This document shows, piece by piece, positions 1 through 8,907 of a DNA stretch of 64,000 nucleotides. The notes beneath the pieces are model-generated. The model was not told the origin of the DNA. It saw nothing but the letters and a program-made list of their open reading frames with translations, and did not search any database. The position numbers were made by a program, and so were the translations under genes. Within the stretch, counting starts at the first letter, position 1. Every line of letters starts with the position of its first letter. Origin of the DNA: JAEUIE01 sp046350055 (GTDB taxonomy: Bacteria; Planctomycetota; Planctomycetia; Gemmatales; HRBIN36). Where the stretch lies: the NCBI GenBank assembly GCA_046350055.1, contig JAXMBC010000001.1, forward strand, positions 5,695,072 to 5,759,071. The letters run 5' to 3'.

Positions 1-1
1 C

Positions 2-541
2 AACGCTACCGTGCTGGGCTTCCTGCCCCACATGCACCTGCGTGGCAAGGCGTTCCGCTATGAGATCACCATGCCCGGCGGGAAGCCGGAGACGGTCCTG
101 GATGTACCCCGCTATGACTTCAACTGGCAACTCTACTACCGTCTGGCCGAGCCATTGCCCATCACCCCCGGCACCGTGGTGAAGGCGACAGGCTGGTTCG
201 ACAACAGCACGAAGAACCCGGCCAACCCCGATGCCACGCGCACGGTCCGCTGGGGCCCGCAAACCTACGACGAGATGATGCTCGGCTACCTGGAATACTA
301 CGTGCCAGTGGGAACAACATCCGGTTTACGTTCCGGGCTTGGCGTCTCCGGGCTGTTCAGCAGAGTAGACCGCGATGGCGATGGTAAGATCACGCTGAGT
401 GAGTTCGAGGCTTCCGCCAAACAGCTGCCTCGCTTCCGCGACAAGCCCGACGAGATCAAGAAGCTCTTCGAACGCCTCGATACCAACAAGGATGGCACGC
501 TGTCTATCGAGGAGTTCAGCAAGCTGGGGCTGGGGCAGTGA
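2..541 (+). CDS. C-terminal part of a copper type II monooxygenase-like protein with EF-hands (5' truncated by window edge)
   Basis: The reading frame is open from the first bases, so the gene begins outside the window and only about 179 codons are seen. The visible part starts inside a domain resembling the C-terminal half of ascorbate-dependent copper monooxygenases; the HMHLRGK stretch supplies a His-x-His pair of the kind that binds copper there. The last 60 residues carry two EF-hand calcium loops, DRDGDGKITLSE and DTNKDGTLSIEE. In planctomycetes this arrangement usually ends long secreted proteins with cytochrome c and redoxin domains upstream, but those are not visible here. The stop is 71 bases before the first insertion sequence. 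Function beyond copper/calcium binding is inference. Confidence 0.7.
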   Translation, partial: NATVLGFLPHMHLRGKAFRYEITMPGGKPETVLDVPRYDFNWQLYYRLAEPLPITPGTVVKATGWFDNSTKNPANPDATRTVRWGPQTYDEMMLGYLEYYVPVGTTSGLRSGLGVSGLFSRVDRDGDGKITLSEFEASAKQLPRFRDKPDEIKKLFERLDTNKDGTLSIEEFSKLGLGQ

Positions 542-612
542 GACTGCAAAAGCTCAGTGCTCCGCAACCGTACCATTCAGCGACGATGAACGTCCTCACA
601 GCCCGACGCGCA

Positions 613-2572
613 AGCCCCACATTCCGCACCTTGTTCAATCGGGCTCGGTGGTGGGCGACGGTGTTTTGTTTCAGGATATTATCCGCAACCCAAACTCCTG
701 TCGAGCAGACAGTGTGGTCTTTACTAGAATGCGGTGCACCTCAATGACGCGCAACGGGAACTTCGCACGGACGTGGAGAAGTCGCGATGCTGAGTCAGTC
801 GGCGGCAGCCGAGATGGCGGTGTGCAACCTGGGGCCGTGGCCGTTGTATCAGCCGCTGTTCCACGAACTGGATTTGCCGTCGCTCTTTGATCAGCACCTG
901 CCGCGCGATCCACAGCAGGAGTATTCCCACGGCCAGGTGTTGCAATTGCTGTTGCACGCGCGGCTGAATCATCCCCTCGCCTTGATGAACGTGGCCCAGT
1001 GGGCCGAAGAGTCGGGAGTGGCCGCGTTGCAAGGCATCCCCGCCGACAAGCTCAACGATGATCGTCTCGGTCGCGCGCTCGACGCCTTCTTCGACCATCG
1101 CCATTCGCTGCTGGCCCATGTCACCACGGCGACCCTGAAGTGGGCCGACCTCCAACTCACGCGGCTCCACTTCGATCCCACCCACCTTACCTTCACCGGC
1201 AGCTACGATAGTTCAACGCCTCGTCCCGCGCTTTCGCCGCGAGAAGCCACACCGCAGGATGCCGCCCTGCCGCCGGCGCATCTGGGCCACGGCTACCTCA
1301 GCCGTCGTCGCATGATCAACATCGGCGTCGCGGCCTTTGTCGATGACATCAACTTCGTGCCGGTCTTCGTGCATCCGCTTGATGGCAACCGCAACGGCCA
1401 GACCGCCATGCGCGAGCAGTACGATCTGATGAAGCGTCTGCTGCCGTTGCCCGAAGGTTTGCTGATGACTTCCGACCGCGGCACGTTCTCGGCGGAGCAT
1501 GTCGCCCGCCTGCATCGCGATGGTCGGCATGTGCTCTGCGCCGTGCCCTGGAACGACTACCAGAAGCTCTACGACCAGCGCGCCGAATCGCTACCGTGGA
1601 AGCAGGCCAGCTATCTGTCGCAGGAACAGCAGCGCCGCCGCGCCTGTCAGTCGTCGCTGGTGAAGGATCATTACGAACTGGCGGTGATCGACCATGACGT
1701 CATCGATCCGCAGCCGACGGCAGGGAAGAAGCAGCCCATCGCGGCACGGGTCATCTTCGTCAAGAGCACTGCTGGTTGGCGTGAAGCGGGACAGCGACGC
1801 GAGAAGAACATCGCCACGGTGAAGGCCGGACTTCAGAAGCTGAACGAGAAGCTGTTGCGAGGCCATCCGCAATGCACGCCGGTGAAGATTCACCAGCAGG
1901 TGGCGGCGCTGATGGGCAAGAGAGCGGTGAAGTCATTCTTCACCTATGAGATGGTGCCGCTGACCCCCGAAGAACAGGCCGCGCTGCCCCAGCCCAAAAG
2001 CGGACATCAGCGGGCCAAGCATCGTCTTGTCTGGAGCTTCGACGAAGCGGCGGCGACAGCGGATGCCCGCTACGATGGCCTCGCTGCCCTGGTGACCACC
2101 GCTCCGCAGACGACGAGTGGCGACGCCCTGTTCACCATTTACAAACAGCAGGCGTATATCGAACGGTCGCATCACGAATACAAGACGCCGCTGGCCGTGG
2201 CACCCGTGTTCCTCAAATCGCCCCGCCGCGTGGAGGCGCTGGTCTGTTTACTGATGCTCGCCCTGCAATTCCGTCAGGTCGTGGAACGTCGCTACCGTCT
2301 CCGCCATCCCGAAGATCAGGAACAGAGTGAACGTCGCATGACCGCCGAAGTCCTGGAGCGTGCCTTCCGCACCTGCCCCATCATCACCTGGACAGAAGCA
2401 GGCCGCAATGTCATGACGCCGTCGCAAGTGAATCCCCGTCAACGTGACATCCTCGTGTCACTCCGCTTCCCCTCCCTCCACCGACAACTCCTCCCCCACC
2501 GCCCCTCCGGATGATACATTGACCCCGCCTTCCCCACCTTGCCCCACGACCCAAGGTGCGGAATGTGGGGCT
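613..2572 (+). mobile_element. Insertion sequence, IS1634-like, copy 1
   Basis: A 1,960-bp element bounded by 21-bp terminal inverted repeats at 613-633 and 2552-2572, each beginning AGCCCCACATTCCGCACCTT. It carries one transposase gene on the plus strand. No target-site duplication is obvious, because joining the flanks GCGCA and AGCGAGGG already gives what looks like an intact target repeat. If one or two bases outside are duplicated they are hidden by the repeat itself. Confidence 0.85.
787..2514 (+). CDS. IS1634-like (IS4 superfamily) DDE transposase, copy 1
   Basis: 575 aa. The N-terminal 90 residues (NLGPWPLYQPLFHELDLP, then SHGQVLQLLLHARL and WAEESGV) match the DUF4277 domain typical of IS1634-group transposases. 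The DDE catalytic acids are readable as D in GSYDSST, D in MTSDRGTFS and E in the YIERSHHE signature near residue 460, which keeps Y, R and E of the IS4-type YREK box but not its lysine. The ATG at 787 is preceded by GGAG at suitable distance. The frame is intact and identical to copy 2, so both are probably functional and recently duplicated. Confidence 0.9.
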   Translation: MLSQSAAAEMAVCNLGPWPLYQPLFHELDLPSLFDQHLPRDPQQEYSHGQVLQLLLHARLNHPLALMNVAQWAEESGVAALQGIPADKLNDDRLGRALDAFFDHRHSLLAHVTTATLKWADLQLTRLHFDPTHLTFTGSYDSSTPRPALSPREATPQDAALPPAHLGHGYLSRRRMINIGVAAFVDDINFVPVFVHPLDGNRNGQTAMREQYDLMKRLLPLPEGLLMTSDRGTFSAEHVARLHRDGRHVLCAVPWNDYQKLYDQRAESLPWKQASYLSQEQQRRRACQSSLVKDHYELAVIDHDVIDPQPTAGKKQPIAARVIFVKSTAGWREAGQRREKNIATVKAGLQKLNEKLLRGHPQCTPVKIHQQVAALMGKRAVKSFFTYEMVPLTPEEQAALPQPKSGHQRAKHRLVWSFDEAAATADARYDGLAALVTTAPQTTSGDALFTIYKQQAYIERSHHEYKTPLAVAPVFLKSPRRVEALVCLLMLALQFRQVVERRYRLRHPEDQEQSERRMTAEVLERAFRTCPIITWTEAGRNVMTPSQVNPRQRDILVSLRFPSLHRQLLPHRPSG

Positions 2573-2839
2573 AGCGAGGGCGGATTTGCAGTTACACCGC
2601 AATTGCTGCCCAACACCCGCGTCTGCAATGCGAAGCGAAGTCGGGTCTGCAACAACAGTATGCTCATCACCAAAGCAAACGCACTTGCTGCAAACGTAAT
2701 ACAACGAGCGAACGCTGTCTTCGGGTTGCAGGCTCGAAGTCTCACTTGTGTGTACTAAGATATTGCAGGCCCGCCCTCGCTAGCCCCACATTCCGCACCT
2801 TGGGTCGTGGGGCAAGGTGGGGAAGGCGGGGTCAATGTA
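2515..2839. other. Stretch without a gene: inner IS ends plus spacer with repeated CTGCAA words
   Basis: This region lies between the two convergent transposase stops. It consists of the inner IS termini (to 2572 and from 2782) and a spacer. The spacer has no credible coding frame but is rich in CTGCAA words (TCTGCAATGCGAAG, TCTGCAACAAC, GCTGCAAACG, GGTTGCAGGC). Nothing else was recognised. Confidence 0.5.
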
Positions 2840-4741
2840 TCATCCGGAGGGGCGGTGGGGGAGGAGTTGTCGGTGGAGGGAGGGGAAGCGGAGTGACACG
2901 AGGATGTCACGTTGACGGGGATTCACTTGCGACGGCGTCATGACATTGCGGCCTGCTTCTGTCCAGGTGATGATGGGGCAGGTGCGGAAGGCACGCTCCA
3001 GGACTTCGGCGGTCATGCGACGTTCACTCTGTTCCTGATCTTCGGGATGGCGGAGACGGTAGCGACGTTCCACGACCTGACGGAATTGCAGGGCGAGCAT
3101 CAGTAAACAGACCAGCGCCTCCACGCGGCGGGGCGATTTGAGGAACACGGGTGCCACGGCCAGCGGCGTCTTGTATTCGTGATGCGACCGTTCGATATAC
3201 GCCTGCTGTTTGTAAATGGTGAACAGGGCGTCGCCACTCGTCGTCTGCGGAGCGGTGGTCACCAGGGCAGCGAGGCCATCGTAGCGGGCATCCGCTGTCG
3301 CCGCCGCTTCGTCGAAGCTCCAGACAAGACGATGCTTGGCCCGCTGATGTCCGCTTTTGGGCTGGGGCAGCGCGGCCTGTTCTTCGGGGGTCAGCGGCAC
3401 CATCTCATAGGTGAAGAATGACTTCACCGCTCTCTTGCCCATCAGCGCCGCCACCTGCTGGTGAATCTTCACCGGCGTGCATTGCGGATGGCCTCGCAAC
3501 AGCTTCTCGTTCAGCTTCTGAAGTCCGGCCTTCACCGTGGCGATGTTCTTCTCGCGTCGCTGTCCCGCTTCACGCCAACCAGCAGTGCTCTTGACGAAGA
3601 TGACCCGTGCCGCGATGGGCTGCTTCTTCCCTGCCGTCGGCTGCGGATCGATGACGTCATGGTCGATCACCGCCAGTTCGTAATGATCCTTCACCAGCGA
3701 CGACTGACAGGCGCGGCGGCGCTGCTGTTCCTGCGACAGATAGCTGGCCTGCTTCCACGGTAGCGATTCGGCGCGCTGGTCGTAGAGCTTCTGGTAGTCG
3801 TTCCAGGGCACGGCGCAGAGCACATGCCGACCATCGCGATGCAGGCGGGCGACATGCTCCGCCGAGAACGTGCCGCGGTCGGAAGTCATCAGCAAACCTT
3901 CGGGCAACGGCAGCAGACGCTTCATCAGATCGTACTGCTCGCGCATGGCGGTCTGGCCGTTGCGGTTGCCATCAAGCGGATGCACGAAGACCGGCACGAA
4001 GTTGATGTCATCGACAAAGGCCGCGACGCCGATGTTGATCATGCGACGACGGCTGAGGTAGCCGTGGCCCAGATGCGCCGGCGGCAGGGCGGCATCCTGC
4101 GGTGTGGCTTCTCGCGGCGAAAGCGCGGGACGAGGCGTTGAACTATCGTAGCTGCCGGTGAAGGTAAGGTGGGTGGGATCGAAGTGGAGCCGCGTGAGTT
4201 GGAGGTCGGCCCACTTCAGGGTCGCCGTGGTGACATGGGCCAGCAGCGAATGGCGATGGTCGAAGAAGGCGTCGAGCGCGCGACCGAGACGATCATCGTT
4301 GAGCTTGTCGGCGGGGATGCCTTGCAACGCGGCCACTCCCGACTCTTCGGCCCACTGGGCCACGTTCATCAAGGCGAGGGGATGATTCAGCCGCGCGTGC
4401 AACAGCAATTGCAACACCTGGCCGTGGGAATACTCCTGCTGTGGATCGCGCGGCAGGTGCTGATCAAAGAGCGACGGCAAATCCAGTTCGTGGAACAGCG
4501 GCTGATACAACGGCCACGGCCCCAGGTTGCACACCGCCATCTCGGCTGCCGCCGACTGACTCAGCATCGCGACTTCTCCACGTCCGTGCGAAGTTCCCGT
4601 TGCGCGTCATTGAGGTGCACCGCATTCTAGTAAAGACCACACTGTCTGCTCGACAGGAGTTTGGGTTGCGGATAATATCCTGAAACAAAACACCGTCGCC
4701 CACCACCGAGCCCGATTGAACAAGGTGCGGAATGTGGGGCT
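2782..4741 (-). mobile_element. Insertion sequence, IS1634-like, copy 2
   Basis: Reverse-complement twin of copy 1. Terminal repeats are at 2782-2802 and 4721-4741. Mirror positions add to 5354 throughout, so the two copies have the same length with no indels. Its outer end lies 49 bp from the acetylxylan esterase start at 4791, so any native promoter of that gene may be displaced. Confidence 0.85.
2840..4567 (-). CDS. IS1634-like (IS4 superfamily) DDE transposase, copy 2
   Basis: 575 aa, identical to the product of copy 1 in every residue: DUF4277-type N-terminus, D of GSYDSST, D of TSDRGTFS, and the YIERSHHE box. The two transposase genes converge. Identity at the nucleotide level suggests a very recent duplication or ongoing gene conversion between the arms. 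Confidence 0.9.
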   Translation of the reverse strand: MLSQSAAAEMAVCNLGPWPLYQPLFHELDLPSLFDQHLPRDPQQEYSHGQVLQLLLHARLNHPLALMNVAQWAEESGVAALQGIPADKLNDDRLGRALDAFFDHRHSLLAHVTTATLKWADLQLTRLHFDPTHLTFTGSYDSSTPRPALSPREATPQDAALPPAHLGHGYLSRRRMINIGVAAFVDDINFVPVFVHPLDGNRNGQTAMREQYDLMKRLLPLPEGLLMTSDRGTFSAEHVARLHRDGRHVLCAVPWNDYQKLYDQRAESLPWKQASYLSQEQQRRRACQSSLVKDHYELAVIDHDVIDPQPTAGKKQPIAARVIFVKSTAGWREAGQRREKNIATVKAGLQKLNEKLLRGHPQCTPVKIHQQVAALMGKRAVKSFFTYEMVPLTPEEQAALPQPKSGHQRAKHRLVWSFDEAAATADARYDGLAALVTTAPQTTSGDALFTIYKQQAYIERSHHEYKTPLAVAPVFLKSPRRVEALVCLLMLALQFRQVVERRYRLRHPEDQEQSERRMTAEVLERAFRTCPIITWTEAGRNVMTPSQVNPRQRDILVSLRFPSLHRQLLPHRPSG

Positions 4742-4790
4742 TGCGCGTCGGGCTGTGAAGACGCTCATCTTCGTATAAGTGAAACCCACT

Positions 4791-6059
4791 ATGTTCCACC
4801 GCCTGTGTTCCCTCGCCTTCTTACTGACCTGCCTCAGCCAGCTCCACGCCGCACCGCAGCTCAAGGTCAAACCGGATCGGGCCACTGGCGTTTATGCACC
4901 ACTGGAGAAAGTCACCTGGCAGATCACCGCCCGGGATGGCGACAAACCATTAACCGGTCAGGTGACGTATCAGGTCAAAGCCGGCGGGCTAAGGGTCATC
5001 GCTCGAGGCATTCTCGATCTTCACGATGGTCAGGCTGAGTTATCGAGCACCCGTGCAGATGCAGGGACGCTGCTTCTGGTCGTTCACTATAAGCCTGAAG
5101 CAGGCAAGGAACTCACTGCCTACGGCGGCGCTGCCTTCGCCCCCGACCAGATCAAGCCTTCCGCCCCCGCTCCCGATGATTTTGACGATTTCTGGAAACA
5201 CCAGATCGCCGTCATGCGTGAACTGCCGATGAACCCCAGGCTCGAACGAATCGACGTGGGCAACAGCAAGATCGAGTACTACCGTTTCACTCTCGACCAC
5301 ACCAATGGTACCAAGGTCTACGGCCAACTCGCTAAACCCGTTGATGGCAAGAACCTGCCCGCCATGCTGCAGGTACAGTGGGCCGGCGTCTATCCGCTGG
5401 ACCGCAGCTGGGTCATCCAGCATGCCCGCAATGGCTGGCTCGCTGTCAACATCAGCGCCCACAATCTGCCCATCGACGAGAAAAAAAACTTCTACGACGA
5501 GAAGGCCAAGACCGAACTCGACGACTACCCCGGCATCGGCAACGAAAGCCGCGAGACCAGCTACTTCCTCCGCATGTTCCTCTCCTGTCGCCGCACCGTG
5601 GACTACATCCTCACCCGCGACGACTGGAACAGGAAAACGCTGCTGGTGTACGGCGGCTCGCAAGGTGGCTACCAGGCCATCGTCACCGCTGGGCTTTGTC
5701 CCGAGGTGACAGCTATGGCTGCCAACGTCCCCGCCGGGTGCGATCACACCGGCAAAGCCGCAGGCCGTGAGACCGGCTGGCCACAGTGGGCGAGCCGTAC
5801 GTGGAAGGGACGGGATGAGAAGAAGATGCTCGCCGCTGCGAAGTACTTCGATGCGATGCACTTCGCGAGCCGGGTGAAGTGCCAGAGCCTGATCGCCTTG
5901 GGGCTTGCTGATACGGTCTGCCCCTCCGAAGGCATCCTGGCCACGTTCAATCAACTCAAGGGGCCGAAGGAACTGGTGGTGATGCCCACCGCTGATCACA
6001 TGGGGGACCACGGTGTGTATTACCAGAAGTTCAATGCGCTGTTGCAGAAGCTGAAGTAG
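4791..6059 (+). CDS. Acetylxylan esterase-like alpha/beta hydrolase (CE7/AXE1 family), secreted
   Basis: 422 aa from ATG 4791; an in-frame GTG at 4779 is an alternative start. The N-terminus (MFHRLCSLAFLLTCLSQLHA) is a signal peptide, followed by an approximately 100-residue beta-rich domain and then the AXE1 hydrolase. The triad is readable: nucleophile S290 in YGGSQGG, D374 in LADTVCP and H403 in TADHMGDH. CE7 enzymes deacetylate xylo-oligosaccharides and related acetyl esters; the exact substrate here is unknown. No strong ribosome site is seen. Repeat sequence flanking IS copy 2 ends about 18 bp upstream, so expression signals may come from IS or repeat DNA. Confidence 0.88.
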   Translation: MFHRLCSLAFLLTCLSQLHAAPQLKVKPDRATGVYAPLEKVTWQITARDGDKPLTGQVTYQVKAGGLRVIARGILDLHDGQAELSSTRADAGTLLLVVHYKPEAGKELTAYGGAAFAPDQIKPSAPAPDDFDDFWKHQIAVMRELPMNPRLERIDVGNSKIEYYRFTLDHTNGTKVYGQLAKPVDGKNLPAMLQVQWAGVYPLDRSWVIQHARNGWLAVNISAHNLPIDEKKNFYDEKAKTELDDYPGIGNESRETSYFLRMFLSCRRTVDYILTRDDWNRKTLLVYGGSQGGYQAIVTAGLCPEVTAMAANVPAGCDHTGKAAGRETGWPQWASRTWKGRDEKKMLAAAKYFDAMHFASRVKCQSLIALGLADTVCPSEGILATFNQLKGPKELVVMPTADHMGDHGVYYQKFNALLQKLK

Positions 6060-6128
6060 GACCATATCTCAGCAAGCAACTATCTGCTAGACAATGGGGC
6101 CGATCCATGTGAGCATGGAGATGTGTTG

Positions 6129-7322
6129 ATGGCTGGGAGCCACAAGATGCATCACTCCGCCCGTCTCGCCCTCACTCGTGCTGAAGTTATCGTCATTATC
6201 CTGCTCCTCGGCGTGCTCATGGCCATGCTGGTGCCGGGGGTGGTGAAGGTGCGGGAAGCGGCCAGTTTTCAAATCTGTGGCAACCGATTGCGGGCCATCG
6301 CCTTGGCATCCCACAACTACCACAACGATTACAGTCGTCTGCCCTCGGGTTACTACAGTGCGGTGAAGGAGAATGGCAACAACACTCGCTATGCGGAGGA
6401 GCGTGGTCCGCATGTCGGGGTGCTGGTGATGTTGCTCCCGTATCTGGAGAACGACAATCTCTTCAAACAGCTAGGCAACACCGCAGCCACCTGGCCCAAG
6501 GCGAAACCCGAACTGGCAGGCACCTCGCCGCTCAAGATCGACATGAAGACCGAGTACGGCCCGTGGTGGAAGGAGCCCCGAAATCTGCTGGCCAACACCG
6601 GACAAATGCGGATTGCAGCGTTTCAATGCCCATCGGATAATCTGTACGACGACACTGCTACCATCGGCATCGTCAGTCTGCAGATCAGCAACGGAACATT
6701 TGCCTACGTTACGGTGCCCGGAGCAGAGAAGCTGGGACGCACGAACTACGTGGGCGTAGCAGGCACAGCTGGCGATGCCGATGCAGGCTATTTCGATGAA
6801 GTTAATCAGCGCATAGAGAAGAATACTGCCTTGGCTCATTATCGAAATCTCATTCCGGACTTTATCGGTTGTCTTTATAACCGCTCGACTCTTACTTTAG
6901 GGCAATTGACCGTTCAAGACGGTACGAGCAATACCGTCTTGTTTGGAGAGTCGCTGGGTGGCATGGGTATCGGTCCAAGAAGGACAGTATTTACCTGGTT
7001 TGGCACTGGATCATTAGGCACAGCATACGGGCTTGGCCCGAGCACTGAACCCGGCTTGGATACAATTTTGCCACCTGAAATTGGTGAGCTACCAACAGCA
7101 GGGACTGGCGGAGCTTGCTGGTTTCGTTTCAGCAGTCGGCATCGAGAAAGAGTCAACTTTGTCAATGCGGACGCCTCTCTTCGATCATTACGTTATGGAA
7201 GTACAAATGTCCCAGTATTACCGACTCGAAGGAGCACTGAACTATCTGATTGGGCTATATTACAGATACTGGCTGGACGGCGCGATAGAATCAACCTTGA
7301 TCCAGTCTGGATTCCTGACTAA
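6129..7322 (+). CDS. DUF1559 family prepilin-like protein with atypical signal
   Basis: 397 aa from ATG 6129, chosen because GGAG lies at about 9 bases; GTG 6123 and TTG 6126 are in frame but less likely. A type IV prepilin-like N-terminus is present but degenerate: RLALTRAEVIVIILLLGVL replaces the usual GFTLIELL motif. The glutamate at +5 is kept while the -1 glycine is alanine. Then follow the DUF1559 landmarks VREAAS, NYHNDYSRLPSGYY, FQCPSDN, GRTNYVGVAG and WFRFSSRH. Planctomycetes carry many such pseudopilin-like proteins of unknown role. Its 3' end overlaps the convergent fhcA by 32 bp. Confidence 0.88.
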   Translation: MAGSHKMHHSARLALTRAEVIVIILLLGVLMAMLVPGVVKVREAASFQICGNRLRAIALASHNYHNDYSRLPSGYYSAVKENGNNTRYAEERGPHVGVLVMLLPYLENDNLFKQLGNTAATWPKAKPELAGTSPLKIDMKTEYGPWWKEPRNLLANTGQMRIAAFQCPSDNLYDDTATIGIVSLQISNGTFAYVTVPGAEKLGRTNYVGVAGTAGDADAGYFDEVNQRIEKNTALAHYRNLIPDFIGCLYNRSTLTLGQLTVQDGTSNTVLFGESLGGMGIGPRRTVFTWFGTGSLGTAYGLGPSTEPGLDTILPPEIGELPTAGTGGACWFRFSSRHRERVNFVNADASLRSLRYGSTNVPVLPTRRSTELSDWAILQILAGRRDRINLDPVWIPD

Positions 7323-8907
7323 TCCTCCGCAACCACTCCCGATGTCGTCCCGTCACGCCGAACTGTTCATACGCATAGCTCCCGCGCTGGGTGAACCAGT
7401 CGCGTAACATCTTCACCCCGCTGGGTTCCAGCGTGGCTGCACAGGCCATTGTCGTGCCTGTCACTGCTTCACGCAGGTGGCCTTCTTCCACCACCACCGC
7501 TCCGCCCTTGATCACCAGCCTCGGCGAGCGGAACATCGTCTCCTTGTTGTCGTGCGGTGAGTAGACCGTCACGTCTGCGTCTGCCCCAACTCCCAGGTGC
7601 CCCTTGTGATCTAGACCGAGGATGCGGGCCGGGGCGGCGCGGGTGATAATGGCGATTTCACTGAGCGTGTACTCACGCTGCAAATCCTTGAGCAGCGATT
7701 GCTCCCGTACTGCTTCGGGTATCTTCGCCAGTTGTTCCCGGCGATAGGCTGCATCCATCAGCAAGGCGATGATCTGCGGATATGCCAGGAACGAGGCGCC
7801 GTTGGGATGATCGGTCGAGAGCACCACCTGCCAGGGGTTCTTTGCCAGCAGAAACAGCTCCAGCCCGATGGCCCACTGCCAGGCATGCAGCGTCACCTTG
7901 TCCTTAAACTCGAAGGGCAACATGCCACAGCCGGATTCCTGCTCGATGTCGAGGTTCACCCAGCGTTTGCCCGTGAGTTGCCAGAGGAGATACTCGAGCG
8001 GCGAATCCTCGGTAAGGGTGACCGCGGAACCGAACATCACCTGGCCGATGTCGCAGGTCGATTCAGGATGCTGATTGAGGTAGTCCATCAGTCGGGCGGC
8101 AGCACTGGCGATCTGCCCATTCTTCTGGTCATAAGCATGGAACTGCACATGGGTCAGGTGATGCCTGCGGCCTTGCAGGGCCTGGAGCGTTTGCAGCGTG
8201 ATATCGATATTCCCCGGCACCCCTAGCCGGTTGGCATGCACGTGCACCGGGTGAGGCAGCTTGAGTGCATCAGCGACGTCGGCCAGTTGTGTAAGGATGG
8301 CCCGTGGTGTGAGGGTGGTGCTGCCGAGCTTATCATCGATGGATTGCAACTCCAGCGGATTGCCTCCATGCCGCTGCCAGGCAGCAACAGCCCCGGGGTT
8401 GACGATCTTGATGCCAAAGGCCCCGGTACGTTCGAGCAGTGCAGCTACCAGTACACGCAGTGCCTCGGCATCAGACTTCACCATCGCCTCCAGCACCTGC
8501 TCGTGATTGGCGAGCAAAAGCAGGAAGCCGGTATCGAGGTTGGGCGTGGCTGCGAGTTCAAAGTGGGTCTGTCGCGCCCCCGTCGCCGCGATGGCTGCTT
8601 CAATGGCGGTGGTATAGCCCAACGCAGCATAACGCTGACCAGTTCGAATGGTGCTGGTGAGGGGCCCTTCGTTCAACTCCGGCAGCAACCGCCTGGCCCG
8701 ATTGACTGCTGGCCCGGCTATGTGGCAATGAATATCGACTCCGCCTGGCATCACCACCATGCCGGTGACATCGATACGCTTCGGCGAGGCACCGGGCGGG
8801 AACGTGGCGACGATCTTGCCGTCATCGATACAGAGATCCCGCTGCTGACCATCGATCTGGTTGGCAGGGTCGTAGACGATGCCGCCGTGGAGCAGGAGTT
8901 GGCTCAT
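7291..8907 (-). CDS. fhcA: Formylmethanofuran hydrolase/dehydrogenase subunit A (FhcA/FwdA family)
   Basis: 538 aa. Amidohydrolase-fold subunit that in bacterial FhcABCD complexes hydrolyses formyl-methanofuran-type intermediates to formate in the tetrahydromethanopterin C1 pathway. The metal-binding VDIHCHIAGP (His-x-His) occurs near residue 60, and STDHPNGASF and MLPFEFKDK are FwdA-type motifs. The start is ATG 8907: it overlaps the fhcB stop as ATGA and has GGGAGG eight bases upstream, which is much better than the in-frame GTG at 8928. Translational coupling with fhcB is likely. Subunits C and D are not in the window. Confidence 0.9.
   Translation of the reverse strand: MSQLLLHGGIVYDPANQIDGQQRDLCIDDGKIVATFPPGASPKRIDVTGMVVMPGGVDIHCHIAGPAVNRARRLLPELNEGPLTSTIRTGQRYAALGYTTAIEAAIAATGARQTHFELAATPNLDTGFLLLLANHEQVLEAMVKSDAEALRVLVAALLERTGAFGIKIVNPGAVAAWQRHGGNPLELQSIDDKLGSTTLTPRAILTQLADVADALKLPHPVHVHANRLGVPGNIDITLQTLQALQGRRHHLTHVQFHAYDQKNGQIASAAARLMDYLNQHPESTCDIGQVMFGSAVTLTEDSPLEYLLWQLTGKRWVNLDIEQESGCGMLPFEFKDKVTLHAWQWAIGLELFLLAKNPWQVVLSTDHPNGASFLAYPQIIALLMDAAYRREQLAKIPEAVREQSLLKDLQREYTLSEIAIITRAAPARILGLDHKGHLGVGADADVTVYSPHDNKETMFRSPRLVIKGGAVVVEEGHLREAVTGTTMACAATLEPSGVKMLRDWFTQRGSYAYEQFGVTGRHREWLRRISQESRLDQG

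Larger units (their letters stand above)
597..4757. repeat. Perfect inverted duplication of an IS with flanks (arms 597-2583 and 2771-4757)
   Basis: Two 1,987-bp arms are reverse complements with no difference found on reading; the spacer is 2584-2770. The identity extends past the IS terminal repeats by 16 bp on the outer side (CACAGCCCGACGCGCA) and 11 bp on the inner side (AGCGAGGGCGG as read from copy 1). Further out, 581-596 and the reverse complement of 4758-4773 still match at 13 of 16 positions. The flanks therefore look like two copies of one dispersed repeat hit at the same point. Confidence 0.9.

Noticed and set aside
724..1185. Overlapping antisense ORFs inside both IS copies
   Set aside because: They lie wholly within the transposase gene in other frames and are repeated in mirror image in both copies; typical of G+C-rich shadow frames.
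5040..6065. 341-aa minus-strand ORF across the acetylxylan esterase
   Set aside because: It is the antisense of a gene with signal peptide and complete catalytic triad; the product has no recognisable motifs.
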